A DNA stretch of 64,000 nucleotides. Origin: JABURQ01 sp029243145. Its GTDB lineage: Bacteria > Planctomycetota > Planctomycetia > Planctomycetales > Planctomycetaceae. Positions 36,586-44,883 of the stretch are shown in pieces (positions within the stretch are counted from its first letter, which is position 1; every line of letters starts with the position of its first letter). Position numbers and translations under genes: made by a program. The notes beneath the pieces are model-generated. The model was not told where the DNA came from, ran no database searches, and saw nothing but the letters and a program-made list of their open reading frames with translations. The stretch spans positions 346,124 through 410,123 of the forward strand of contig CBFHYX010000002.1 in assembly GCA_965660145.1 (NCBI GenBank), given 5' to 3'.

Positions 36586-37709
36586 AACCTCACATCGCCA
36601 TCCTGTTTGAATTCCCGTCACTCAGCGGCGGCGAGTTCTCCATGCTCTCTGTTCTCAAACAAATTAATCAATTTGAGATTTCTGCTTGGTTACCAACCAA
36701 TGGCCCCTTAGCAGACAAAGTTCAAGAACTGAATATTCCGGTCATCAATTATTCGACTCATACACTCGATGGAAAATTGAAACCGCCTGAAGCACTCGAA
36801 GAATTGCGGCCTCTCCTCAAACAACATTCCCCTGATCTCTTGCACGCGAACAGCCTGAGCATGTCTCGACTGTTGGGAGCCATCGCCGACGAACTTTCAA
36901 TTCCCACCACCGGCCATCTGCGTGACATCATGAAGCTAAGCCGAAAAGCAATCAACGATGTCAACCAAAACCAAAAGTTGATTGCCGTCTCCCAGGCGAC
37001 TGCCGACTTTCATATCCAGCAGGGATTATCCCCAGACAAAGTCAGCGTCATCCACAACGGTGTTGATCTTGATCAGTTTCAACCCAGAGAAAAAGGACCG
37101 TTACGGCAAGAACTTGGTTTACTCGACTCGGCGATCCTCATCGGCACGGTCGGTCAAATCTGCCTGCGTAAAGGCCACGACCTATTGCCAAAAGTCGCGA
37201 CGCAATTAGATTGCGAAGGCAATCACATTCATTTCTGCCTTGTCGGCGAACGCTATTCGACGAAACAGGAATCGATTGATTTCGACGCCGCCATTGATAC
37301 CGGGTATGAATCCCTCGGACTGAGTTCTCACGCGCATCGACTCGGATTTCGAGACGACATTCCTCTATTGCTGAATGAATTCGATCTACTATTCCACCCC
37401 GCAAGACAGGAACCTCTGGGACGTGTTCTACTGGAAGCCGCCGCTTCGGGATGTCCGATTGTCGCGACCAACATCGGTGGTACTTCTGAAATCGTCGAAC
37501 ACAATCAATCTGCTTTGTTGTTCCCCGTCGATGATGCCGAGACCGCTGCGCAACACATCCAGCGAGTGCTCACCGATGCCGATTTCAGTAAGAAACTCGC
37601 ATCGGCTGCTCGCCATCGAATGAAAGATCATTTCCAGGTTAATCAAGCCGCCGAACGACTGGCTGAGTTCTGGAAGTCACAACTGCTTTACGACATCACA
37701 CCAAATTGA
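36582..37709 (+). CDS. Glycosyltransferase, GT4-type
   Basis: The start is a GTG overlapping the stop of the DUF420 gene (GTGA, 36582-36585); the frame also runs 24 codons upstream inside that gene, which is rejected. The 375-residue protein has a GT-B fold layout: an N-terminal acceptor domain (ILFEFPSLSGGEFSMLSVL), then VSVIHNGVDLDQF, IGTVGQICLRKGHDLLP and the donor-site block HPARQEPLGRVLLEAAASGC with the EX7E pair. It probably transfers a sugar from a nucleotide-sugar to a glycolipid or polysaccharide. The coupling with a DUF420 gene is unusual. Its last 14 nt overlap the end of the convergent TIM-barrel gene. Confidence 0.92.
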   Translation: MKPHIAILFEFPSLSGGEFSMLSVLKQINQFEISAWLPTNGPLADKVQELNIPVINYSTHTLDGKLKPPEALEELRPLLKQHSPDLLHANSLSMSRLLGAIADELSIPTTGHLRDIMKLSRKAINDVNQNQKLIAVSQATADFHIQQGLSPDKVSVIHNGVDLDQFQPREKGPLRQELGLLDSAILIGTVGQICLRKGHDLLPKVATQLDCEGNHIHFCLVGERYSTKQESIDFDAAIDTGYESLGLSSHAHRLGFRDDIPLLLNEFDLLFHPARQEPLGRVLLEAAASGCPIVATNIGGTSEIVEHNQSALLFPVDDAETAAQHIQRVLTDADFSKKLASAARHRMKDHFQVNQAAERLAEFWKSQLLYDITPN

Positions 37710-38610
37710 ACACGCGATCCATGTTATCGGAGACCTCTTTGAGACGTGCCGCATCACCGCCACCCACTTCTGCGGCACAGTAGCCGTAAAAGTTAATCTC
37801 GGTGAGAGCTTTACGGACATCGGCGAAATCGAGGTCGCCTTCCCCGATTTTTGTGAACGATCCCTTTTCGCGAGAGAAGCCTTTCACATCGAGTTTGATG
37901 ATCCGCTTACCGAGAGTGCGAATCCATTCTCCCATCGAACCATATTTCCAATGGTTGCCAATATCGAACTGCATGCCGACAAAGGGAGAGTTGAATTCAT
38001 CGACATACTTCTTCCACTTCTCGGCCGTTTGATCGGCGACTCCATCGTGATCATACAGGAACTGGTTCCAGACATTTTCAAACGCAATCGGCACGCCATA
38101 CTCGGCCGCCACAGGAATCGCCTTGGCAATGTTCTCGACCGAACGGTCCCAAACTTCCTGTTCTGTTCCATCTTTACCGTGCCCGACAACCAGCAAGACG
38201 GTATGCCCGCCCACAGCATGAGTATTGCGGATCGCCCCCTTCAAACTTTCGAGTGCTTTCGCTCTCACTTCAGGATCGGGATCGGAATGGCGTGTGCCCC
38301 AGTGAGTCGAATTCACCGTTCCATCGACAGGGAGACCCGATTCGAGGATCGCTTGTTTCGTCTCGGCAACATCCATACCAGGAGCGTTCATTTCGATGGC
38401 GGCAAACCCGGCTTCTTTCGCAGCTTTGAATTTGTCGGTCAGTGAACCTTTGACTCCAACCATGCCGATTTTGAGTGTTTTGTAGAGTCGGTCTTTCAGA
38501 GGATAACCGGGGTCGTCTGCCCCAAAGGCAGAGAGTGAATGACTCGCGAGCATGGCGGCAGCGGTACTTTTTAAAAACAGGCGACGGTCGGGCATTAGAA
38601 AGTCGTTCAT
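37696..38610 (-). CDS. Sugar phosphate isomerase/epimerase-like TIM-barrel protein, Tat-exported
   Basis: The ATG at 38610 is preferred to a TTG three codons upstream. The 304-residue protein opens with a twin-arginine signal (DRRLFLKSTAAAMLASH). It continues as an AP-endonuclease-2/xylose-isomerase-like barrel with metal-site candidates AIEMNAPGMD, AFENVWNQF, MQFDIGNHW and CAAEVGGGD. The family includes epimerases and isomerases of sugars and inositols. Export through Tat separates it from cytoplasmic relatives and is common in planctomycetes. It lies 68 nt downstream of a DUF1501 gene on the same strand and probably shares its transcript. The substrate is unknown. Confidence 0.88.
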   Translation of the reverse strand: MNDFLMPDRRLFLKSTAAAMLASHSLSAFGADDPGYPLKDRLYKTLKIGMVGVKGSLTDKFKAAKEAGFAAIEMNAPGMDVAETKQAILESGLPVDGTVNSTHWGTRHSDPDPEVRAKALESLKGAIRNTHAVGGHTVLLVVGHGKDGTEQEVWDRSVENIAKAIPVAAEYGVPIAFENVWNQFLYDHDGVADQTAEKWKKYVDEFNSPFVGMQFDIGNHWKYGSMGEWIRTLGKRIIKLDVKGFSREKGSFTKIGEGDLDFADVRKALTEINFYGYCAAEVGGGDAARLKEVSDNMDRVFNLV

Positions 38611-38678
38611 CGTTGTCAATTCATTCTCAAAAGAGTGATAGTTTCAATCCCAAAGCCAGCGTACCAGATCAAACATCG

Positions 38679-40118
38679 TCAAGCTAGAATATTTTTGATG
38701 ACATGGGCTTCTTCCACACCGGTTAAGCGGAAATCGAGACCCTGAAACTTATAAGTAAATCGTTTATGGTCGATACCAAACAGTTTCAGCATGGTCGCGT
38801 GAAAATCTCGTACGTGGACCGGATTATCGACGGCATTATACCCAAAATCATCGGTGCCGCCGTAACTCAATCCGTTTTTCACAGCGCCTCCCGACAGAAA
38901 CATCGAGTAGCCTTTGATGTGATGATCGCGACCACTTCCTTGCGCCATAGGTGTTCTCCCGAACTCACCGCCAAAGACGATTAAGGTGTCTTCGAACAAT
39001 CCGCGTTGTTTGAGGTCTTTGATGAACGCGGCAGTCGATTGGTCGACTTCTTTCGATGTCGTTTCCATCGATCCTTTCAAGTTGCCGTGATGATCCCAAC
39101 CGCGATGATACAATTGCACAAAACGAACTCCTCGTTCGAGTAAGCGACGGGCAAGCAGACAATTCGAGGCATAGGTTCCTTCTCCCCCTTTTGTGCCGTA
39201 ACTTTCAAAAGTCTCTTTGGTTTCGCCGGAGAGATCCATCAATTCAGGCACACTGGTCTGCATCCGAAACGCCATCTCGTATTGACGAATACGGGTCTTG
39301 ATTTCGGGGTCGTCTACCGCTTCATTGAAGTTTCGATTGAGCTGATTGACCGTATCAATCACTTGCTTTTGCTGACTGAGCCCTACGCCGTCGGGCCGAT
39401 TCAAATACAACACCGGCGCACCGGTGGAATGAAACTGGACGCCCTGATAACGTGACGGCAAAAAGCCACTGTGCCATTGTCGGGCGGCGATGGGTTGAGA
39501 TTGTCCACCCCGACCGACCGACGTCAGAACGACATAGCCGGGCATGTTCTGAGTTTCTTGCCCCAACCCGTATAACAACCACGAACCCATACTCGGTCGC
39601 CCCGCGATTGAAGAACCGGTATTAAAAAGAGTATGTGCCGGGTCGTGATTGATCTGATCGGTGTGCATCGATTTGACAATACACAAATCATCGGCAATGG
39701 AACCCAAGTGCGGAAACAACGAACAGATCTCCTGTCCGCTCTCTCCATATTTCTGAAATGGATGCTGAGGTGCCAAGCAGGTCAATTTGCGACCTTGAAG
39801 CTGGGCGATTTGTTGACCGGCCGTCAGCGATTCCGGCATCGGTTTGCCATTCATCTCGGCCAGCTTTGGCTTATGATCGAATGTCTCCAGATGCGTCATC
39901 CCTCCCGCCATACAAAGATGCACGATCCGTTTCACTTTTGTCGGAAAGTGTAACGGCTGTAGAACACCAGCGAAGTCACCCGAAGGTTTTTGAGGGGACG
40001 CTTTCTCAGCCGCCAGCATGTCGTCCTGTAACAAAGACATGAGTGCCGCCGAGCCGAATCCCATGACAGAGTTTTTCAGAAAACTGCGGCGAGCCAATTC
40101 AATAGGAATTTGATTCAT
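38679..40118 (-). CDS. DUF1501 protein, Tat-exported
   Basis: The 479-residue protein carries a Tat signal (ARRSFLKNSVMGFGSAA). It has the DUF1501 blocks HLCMAGGMTHLETFDHKP, CIVKSMHTDQINHDPAH, QLYHRGWDHHGNLKGS and GGEFGRTPMAQGSGRDHH. It is longer than the 32332 paralogue and closer in layout to the 12133 one, with a large insert (SVGRGGQSQPIAARQW). It is immediately downstream (59 nt) of a DUF1549/DUF1553 cytochrome gene, the usual partner of DUF1501. Activity is unknown; the GRDHH motif suggests metal binding. Confidence 0.93.
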   Translation of the reverse strand: MNQIPIELARRSFLKNSVMGFGSAALMSLLQDDMLAAEKASPQKPSGDFAGVLQPLHFPTKVKRIVHLCMAGGMTHLETFDHKPKLAEMNGKPMPESLTAGQQIAQLQGRKLTCLAPQHPFQKYGESGQEICSLFPHLGSIADDLCIVKSMHTDQINHDPAHTLFNTGSSIAGRPSMGSWLLYGLGQETQNMPGYVVLTSVGRGGQSQPIAARQWHSGFLPSRYQGVQFHSTGAPVLYLNRPDGVGLSQQKQVIDTVNQLNRNFNEAVDDPEIKTRIRQYEMAFRMQTSVPELMDLSGETKETFESYGTKGGEGTYASNCLLARRLLERGVRFVQLYHRGWDHHGNLKGSMETTSKEVDQSTAAFIKDLKQRGLFEDTLIVFGGEFGRTPMAQGSGRDHHIKGYSMFLSGGAVKNGLSYGGTDDFGYNAVDNPVHVRDFHATMLKLFGIDHKRFTYKFQGLDFRLTGVEEAHVIKNILA

Positions 40119-40177
40119 GATCGCTTACTCAGTAAATGTGTTTGGTATGCTGTGTGGAGCCTAACATTGTTCAGTTC

Positions 40178-43100
40178 TTAATAACGGGTAATCGCTTCGT
40201 GCAAGTTAAGAATGGTCCGGGCGGCAGCCGTCCAACTTGCCAATTCGATTCTGTCAACTCCCGCTACAACAGGTGCAATACCTGACCGCAAGAGTTGCCC
40301 AGCAGCGGCGGCATCTTGCGAATAGAACTCTCGGTGAGAGTCAACGATTTCTTTCATCAGTCGATTTTCTTCATTGGTGGGAGTTCGACTGAGCGCTAAT
40401 TGCCAAGCAAATTCGAGACGCGATTCAAAATTACTGCCACCTACTTTAAGAATTCGCTCAGCAAATTTGCGGGCCGCTTCGACGTAGGTCGGATCGTTCA
40501 ACAGCACAAGAGCCTGTATCGGCGTGTTAGATCGTTCGCGGCGTGCTGTACACTCTTCGCGAGCCGGCGCATCAAACGCCAGTAAGCTGGGATGCAAGAA
40601 CGTACGTTGCCAATGAGTATAAACACCACGTCGATACTGAGCGTTTCCCTTATCGGCTTGATACGATCTTTTAGGGAAGTTCAGTTGCGACCAATAACCG
40701 GCCGGTTGATAAGGCATCACACTTTTGCCTCCCAATTCATCCACAAGCAGACCACTGACGGCCAAGGCGTTATCGCGAATCATTTCAGCTTCAAGACGCC
40801 AACGGCTTTGACGAGCATAGAGTTTGTTATAAGGGTCACGTGCTCTCAATTCGGAAGAAGGTTTTGATGATTGCCGATAAGTATTCGACATCACCATCAT
40901 CTTGATCACTCGTTTGATATCCCAATTGTTCTCACGAAAATCGACCGCGAGCCAATCGAGTAATTCAGGGTGTGTGGGCCAACTTCCTTGAGAGCCCAAG
41001 TCATCAACAGAACGCGAAATGCCGTGACCAAAATAGAGCATCCACAAACGGTTCACGAATGTTCGCGCGACCAGAGGGTTTTCGTCATTCATCAACCAAC
41101 GGGCCAAATCGAGGCGATTCAATCGCCGATCATCCTTCACATCAGCGGGTGGCATAAATCCGGGAAATTGAGGCGTCACAACCTGACCCGAATCATCCAT
41201 CCAGTTACCCCGTGGAAGAACTCGTATTTCGCGGGGCTGAGTCGCTTCCGTGGCGAGTGTTGTGACGACCGCCGCCTCAACCACTTTCTTCCGATTCTGT
41301 AGCATGTCACGTTGCTTGCGAACTTCCGCCAACAACGGAGTTCGACTACGAAACTCATTCCATAATGTTTGCTGCTCAGCATCGGACCGTTCAGGTTCTG
41401 GTTTTTTGACGATGGCCACCAATTGATCATTGGCCAGTGATTGAGGAGACGCTTGCTCGGCAGACTCGGTCACGTAAAAACGGAAATGGCCCAAGCTATG
41501 CGCTCCACCATGGTTCTGGTGCATTCGCAATTTTAATGTGATGGCCTCCGAAACTTCTACCGGTGTTTTTAATTGCAATAATAACGAGTGAGCTTTCCCG
41601 GTTTCCGGCAAGATGGCCCAACCATTTTTGTGACCGCTCACGACATATTCACCAGAATGATTGACCTGCGAATGTGTCGCCACTCCACTTTTCCATTCGA
41701 CCGGCTTTCCATTCAACGTGGCCTCGACCTTGTGAAGAACCAGATTTCCATTTCCGGCGCGTCCCGGTCCTTTCGCGGGAAGTAAGTCGTGCGGCAAGAT
41801 TTCCAGACGCAAGCCGCACAGTTTTTTGAGTGTCAGCGGTATTACAATTTCGTAGAGATCTTTGTCGGGGTTCTTACCGCTGGCAAGCACGCTCCCTCCT
41901 TCTTGAACTGTGAGCGTTGCACCACCTGTGGAAACGGCTTGCGTCGGAGTCACAGGAACCCATTGATTTGCGGCATTGGCCAGTTCTTGTTTCCAAATCA
42001 CAAATGCTTGATCTCGTTCAGGAGTGTGTCGATCAAACTCCGTCAGGACGGCTGCCAGTTGAATGCTGAGTTCATTAAGTTCTTTGCTTTGTGCGTCTGT
42101 CGGGACCGGCAATTGCGCGATGTGTTTCGCTCCACTTACAATTCCCTGTTCTTTCACGTCTGCAAAGAACGCGGCAAAACTATAAAAATCTTTCGTCGTA
42201 AACGGATCAAATTTATGGTCGTGACACTCCGCACACCCGAATGTCGATCCTAACCAGACCGCTCCCGTCGTCCGCACACGATCTGCCGAATACTTGGCAA
42301 GATACTCTTTCGGTTGGACGCCTCCTTCTCCAGATGCGCGATTTAACCGGTTGTATGTCGAAGCCACTTTTTGTTCGAGACTCGCTTCGGGTAACAAGTC
42401 ACCTGCCAGATTTTCAATCGTGAATTGATCGAAGGGCTTATTGTCATTAAATGCGTTGATCACATAATCACGATACGGCGAAACACTGCGCACTTGATCG
42501 CCGTGATAACCGAGAGTGTCTGCGTATCGAACGAGATCGAGCCAATAGATCGCCAAGCGTTCTCCGTAATGGGGAGAAGCCAACAACTCGTCGACCATTT
42601 TTTCATAGGCATCAGGGGATTGATCATTGGTGAATGCCTCAACTTGTGCGGGAGTCGGAGGCAAGCCGGTCAGATCGAATGACAGGCGACGTAACAATGT
42701 CTGACGATTGGCGGGAGCAGAAGGTTGAATCCCTTCGGCTTCCAATCGATGGAGAATAAAAGCGTCTATAGGCGTTTTGACCCAGGACTGATTCGTCACG
42801 GTGGGAAGCTCAGGTCGAGTGGATGCGATGAACGACCAATGCTGCTGATACTCGGCTCCCTCGGCAATCCACTGTTTGAGAGTCTTGATTTCTTCGGGAG
42901 TGAGTGGCTTCCCATGTTCGGGCGGAGGCATCACCGTCAATTCATCAGTCGATAAAATGCGGGCCACCAACTCGCTCATGCCTGGCTTGCCGGGAGTGAT
43001 GACGCGATGCCCGTCACGCTCCTGAAGCGCATTCTCCCGTTCATCCAGCCGAAGTTCGGCTTCCCGATGACTCGAATCCGGTCCGTGGCAGGCAAAACAT

Positions 43101-43210
43101 TTGTCAGACAGGATCGGTCGAATATCGCGATTGAATTCGATCTCTCCAGCGAACAGACCAATCGGAAAGACGATCAACACAATCAGAAACAGGATGCGAA
43201 CGGCGGGCAT
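40178..43210 (-). CDS. Secreted cytochrome-c protein, PSCyt1-DUF1549-DUF1553
   Basis: GAGG 6 nt before the ATG at 43210 and the signal peptide (RILFLIVLIVFPIGLFAGE) decide the start; 57 upstream in-frame codons are discounted. The 1010-residue protein has PSCyt1 (CFACHGPDSSHREAELRLD), DUF1549 (RRLSFDLTGLPPTPAQVE and CAECHDHKFDPF), a long beta-rich middle of about 250 residues with no family I can name (VSGHKNGWAILPETGKAHS), and DUF1553 (ARTFVNRLWMLYFGHGIS, TPIQALVLLNDPTYVEAAR). Two CxxCH sites predict two c-type hemes outside the cytoplasm. Its partner DUF1501 is 59 nt downstream. The middle domain may bind a carbohydrate ligand; that is inference. Confidence 0.93.
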   Translation of the reverse strand: MPAVRILFLIVLIVFPIGLFAGEIEFNRDIRPILSDKCFACHGPDSSHREAELRLDERENALQERDGHRVITPGKPGMSELVARILSTDELTVMPPPEHGKPLTPEEIKTLKQWIAEGAEYQQHWSFIASTRPELPTVTNQSWVKTPIDAFILHRLEAEGIQPSAPANRQTLLRRLSFDLTGLPPTPAQVEAFTNDQSPDAYEKMVDELLASPHYGERLAIYWLDLVRYADTLGYHGDQVRSVSPYRDYVINAFNDNKPFDQFTIENLAGDLLPEASLEQKVASTYNRLNRASGEGGVQPKEYLAKYSADRVRTTGAVWLGSTFGCAECHDHKFDPFTTKDFYSFAAFFADVKEQGIVSGAKHIAQLPVPTDAQSKELNELSIQLAAVLTEFDRHTPERDQAFVIWKQELANAANQWVPVTPTQAVSTGGATLTVQEGGSVLASGKNPDKDLYEIVIPLTLKKLCGLRLEILPHDLLPAKGPGRAGNGNLVLHKVEATLNGKPVEWKSGVATHSQVNHSGEYVVSGHKNGWAILPETGKAHSLLLQLKTPVEVSEAITLKLRMHQNHGGAHSLGHFRFYVTESAEQASPQSLANDQLVAIVKKPEPERSDAEQQTLWNEFRSRTPLLAEVRKQRDMLQNRKKVVEAAVVTTLATEATQPREIRVLPRGNWMDDSGQVVTPQFPGFMPPADVKDDRRLNRLDLARWLMNDENPLVARTFVNRLWMLYFGHGISRSVDDLGSQGSWPTHPELLDWLAVDFRENNWDIKRVIKMMVMSNTYRQSSKPSSELRARDPYNKLYARQSRWRLEAEMIRDNALAVSGLLVDELGGKSVMPYQPAGYWSQLNFPKRSYQADKGNAQYRRGVYTHWQRTFLHPSLLAFDAPAREECTARRERSNTPIQALVLLNDPTYVEAARKFAERILKVGGSNFESRLEFAWQLALSRTPTNEENRLMKEIVDSHREFYSQDAAAAGQLLRSGIAPVVAGVDRIELASWTAAARTILNLHEAITRY

Positions 43211-43431
43211 CTTGGGCCTCTTAAAATTCAGTGGTGATAACAAGGTATGATTCTCAGGTGGGGGAAGAAATCGTTTTATACAATTCCTCATTGGTTCATC
43301 ATAACGGATCAAGGTTGTATTCGCACAAGAGAAAATGCGAGAGCTGGTCTCTTCCACCGGGTTTTCAAGGATCTGAAGCAACCCGAGTCACGTTCAATGT
43401 TTTAGACCTATCACTCCAGGAGACCGTACCT

Positions 43432-43641
43432 ATGCAAGATTCCAACTGGGAATGCCCAAAGTGCCAGCATGATCGTTTTGAAACTGACCAGTTTCAGGCC
43501 ACGGGAGGAACCTTGGCGAAACTCTTTGATGTCCAGAACAAACGTTTTACCACAGTCACCTGCACTCAATGTACCTACACCGAGATCTATAAGACCGACA
43601 CTTCAGACCTCGGTAATGTGTTTGATTTCTTCACAAATTAA
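43432..43641 (+). CDS. Small zinc-ribbon protein
   Basis: AGGAG 9 nt upstream of the ATG at 43432 fixes the start; the open frame reaches back to 43231 but overlaps the start region of the divergent cytochrome gene. The 69-residue protein has two CxxC knuckles, WECPKCQHDRF near residue 8 and VTCTQCTYTEIYK near residue 44, which would bind one zinc. It matches the family of small predicted nucleic-acid-binding zinc-ribbon proteins related to YwzG/YpgR (COG3478 as I recall). The role is unknown. It lies 166 nt before cysK on the same strand. Confidence 0.82.
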   Translation: MQDSNWECPKCQHDRFETDQFQATGGTLAKLFDVQNKRFTTVTCTQCTYTEIYKTDTSDLGNVFDFFTN

Positions 43642-43807
43642 CGCGAGGACCGAAAGGACACAGTGATTTCTTTTGATCGATCAAAAAAGGATTGCATGAC
43701 CTTCTCATCCCCTCTATGATCGCACTTGAGGGAGCCGATATTCTTGTGACTTCAAGAGTTACAGGGAATTCAATGACACAATCACACACCCGAAGGATCG
43801 AAACAAC

Positions 43808-44740
43808 ATGCCCATTTTGAATGACAACTCAGAAGCCATCGGCAAGACACCTCTCGTCAAAGTCAATCGCGTGACCGAAGGGTTAGAAGCCACGGTTCTT
43901 GCCAAAATTGAAGGCCGTAATCCTGCATACAGCGTGAAGTGTCGTATCGGTGCTGCCATGATTTGGGACGCGGAAAAATCGGGCAAGCTGAAAGCCGGCA
44001 TGTCGGTAGTCGAACCGACCAGCGGAAACACGGGAATCGCATTGGCGTTTGTTTGTGCCGCTCGCGGCTATCCTTTGACGCTCACCATGCCCGATAGTAT
44101 GTCGCTCGAACGACGCATGATGCTGCGTGCATTCGGTGCCAACCTTATACTGACTCCCGGAGCCGAAGGCATGAAAGGCGCAATCAACAAAGCCGCCGAG
44201 ATCGCCGAAGACCCCAACTATTTCATGCCTCAACAGTTCCAGAACCCTGCCAATCCGGCGATTCACTTCAAAACCACCGGTCCGGAAATCTGGGAAGATA
44301 CTGATGGCAACATCGATTACTTCGTATCCGGTGTGGGAACGGGTGGCACAATCACGGGAGTCGGCCGTTACTTGAAGGAAGAAAAAAAATCGGCGGCAAA
44401 AATTGTCGCTGTCGAGCCGACCAATTCCCCCGTTCTTTCAGGTGGTGGACCCGGCAAGCATAAGATTCAAGGCATCGGTGCCGGCTTCATCCCCGACATT
44501 CTGGATACTGATCTCATCGATGAAGTCGTTCAGGTGACTGACGAAGAAGCCTTTGAGATGGCTCCGCGTCTCGCTCGTGAAGAGGGTATCATCTGTGGTA
44601 TTAGTTGCGGTGCCGCGATGGCCGCGGCTCTGAAAATTGCCGCCCGCCCGGAAGCCGCCGGAAAAACGATTGTCGTGATTTTGCCCGACTCGGGAGAACG
44701 ATATCTGTCGACTCCGATGTTCGATTTTACGCGCGATTGA
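43808..44740 (+). CDS. cysK: Cysteine synthase A
   Basis: This 310-residue PLP enzyme makes cysteine from O-acetylserine and sulfide. The PLP lysine is K44 in AYSVKCRIG. The substrate loop PTSGNTG follows near residue 70, and the phosphate-binding GVGTGGTITGVGRYLK and the C-terminal ISCGAAMAAALKIA are in place. The length is typical. A strong terminator at 44764-44801 ends the transcript. The neighbouring small zinc-ribbon gene has no known link to sulfur metabolism. In a genome with many sulfatases released sulfate could feed this step, but that link is inference. Confidence 0.95.
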   Translation: MPILNDNSEAIGKTPLVKVNRVTEGLEATVLAKIEGRNPAYSVKCRIGAAMIWDAEKSGKLKAGMSVVEPTSGNTGIALAFVCAARGYPLTLTMPDSMSLERRMMLRAFGANLILTPGAEGMKGAINKAAEIAEDPNYFMPQQFQNPANPAIHFKTTGPEIWEDTDGNIDYFVSGVGTGGTITGVGRYLKEEKKSAAKIVAVEPTNSPVLSGGGPGKHKIQGIGAGFIPDILDTDLIDEVVQVTDEEAFEMAPRLAREEGIICGISCGAAMAAALKIAARPEAAGKTIVVILPDSGERYLSTPMFDFTRD

Positions 44741-44814
44741 TGATGTTTATTCAGAATATGAATAAGAGGCGTTCGGAAATAATCACTGGACGCCTCTTTT
44801 TACGCGCGATTGAT
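44725..44814. repeat. 17-bp direct repeat flanking the cysK terminator
   Basis: The sequence TTTTACGCGCGATTGAT occurs exactly at 44725-44741, covering the end of cysK, and again at 44798-44814, just after the terminator stem. The offset is 73 nt. The second copy is noncoding. It looks like a small duplication that carried a copy of the gene end past the hairpin. Confidence 0.85.
44764..44801 (+). terminator. Rho-independent terminator of cysK
   Basis: AAGAGGCG (44764-44771) pairs with CGCCTCTT (44791-44798), extended by several inner pairs including wobble pairs, and is followed by TTT. It lies 24 nt after the cysK stop. Confidence 0.85.
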
Positions 44815-44883
44815 ATACTCTCTCCTCTGGATCCATTTTCTCTCCGATTGACGTAATCCGATTACAATCGATAGGCTGTAATT

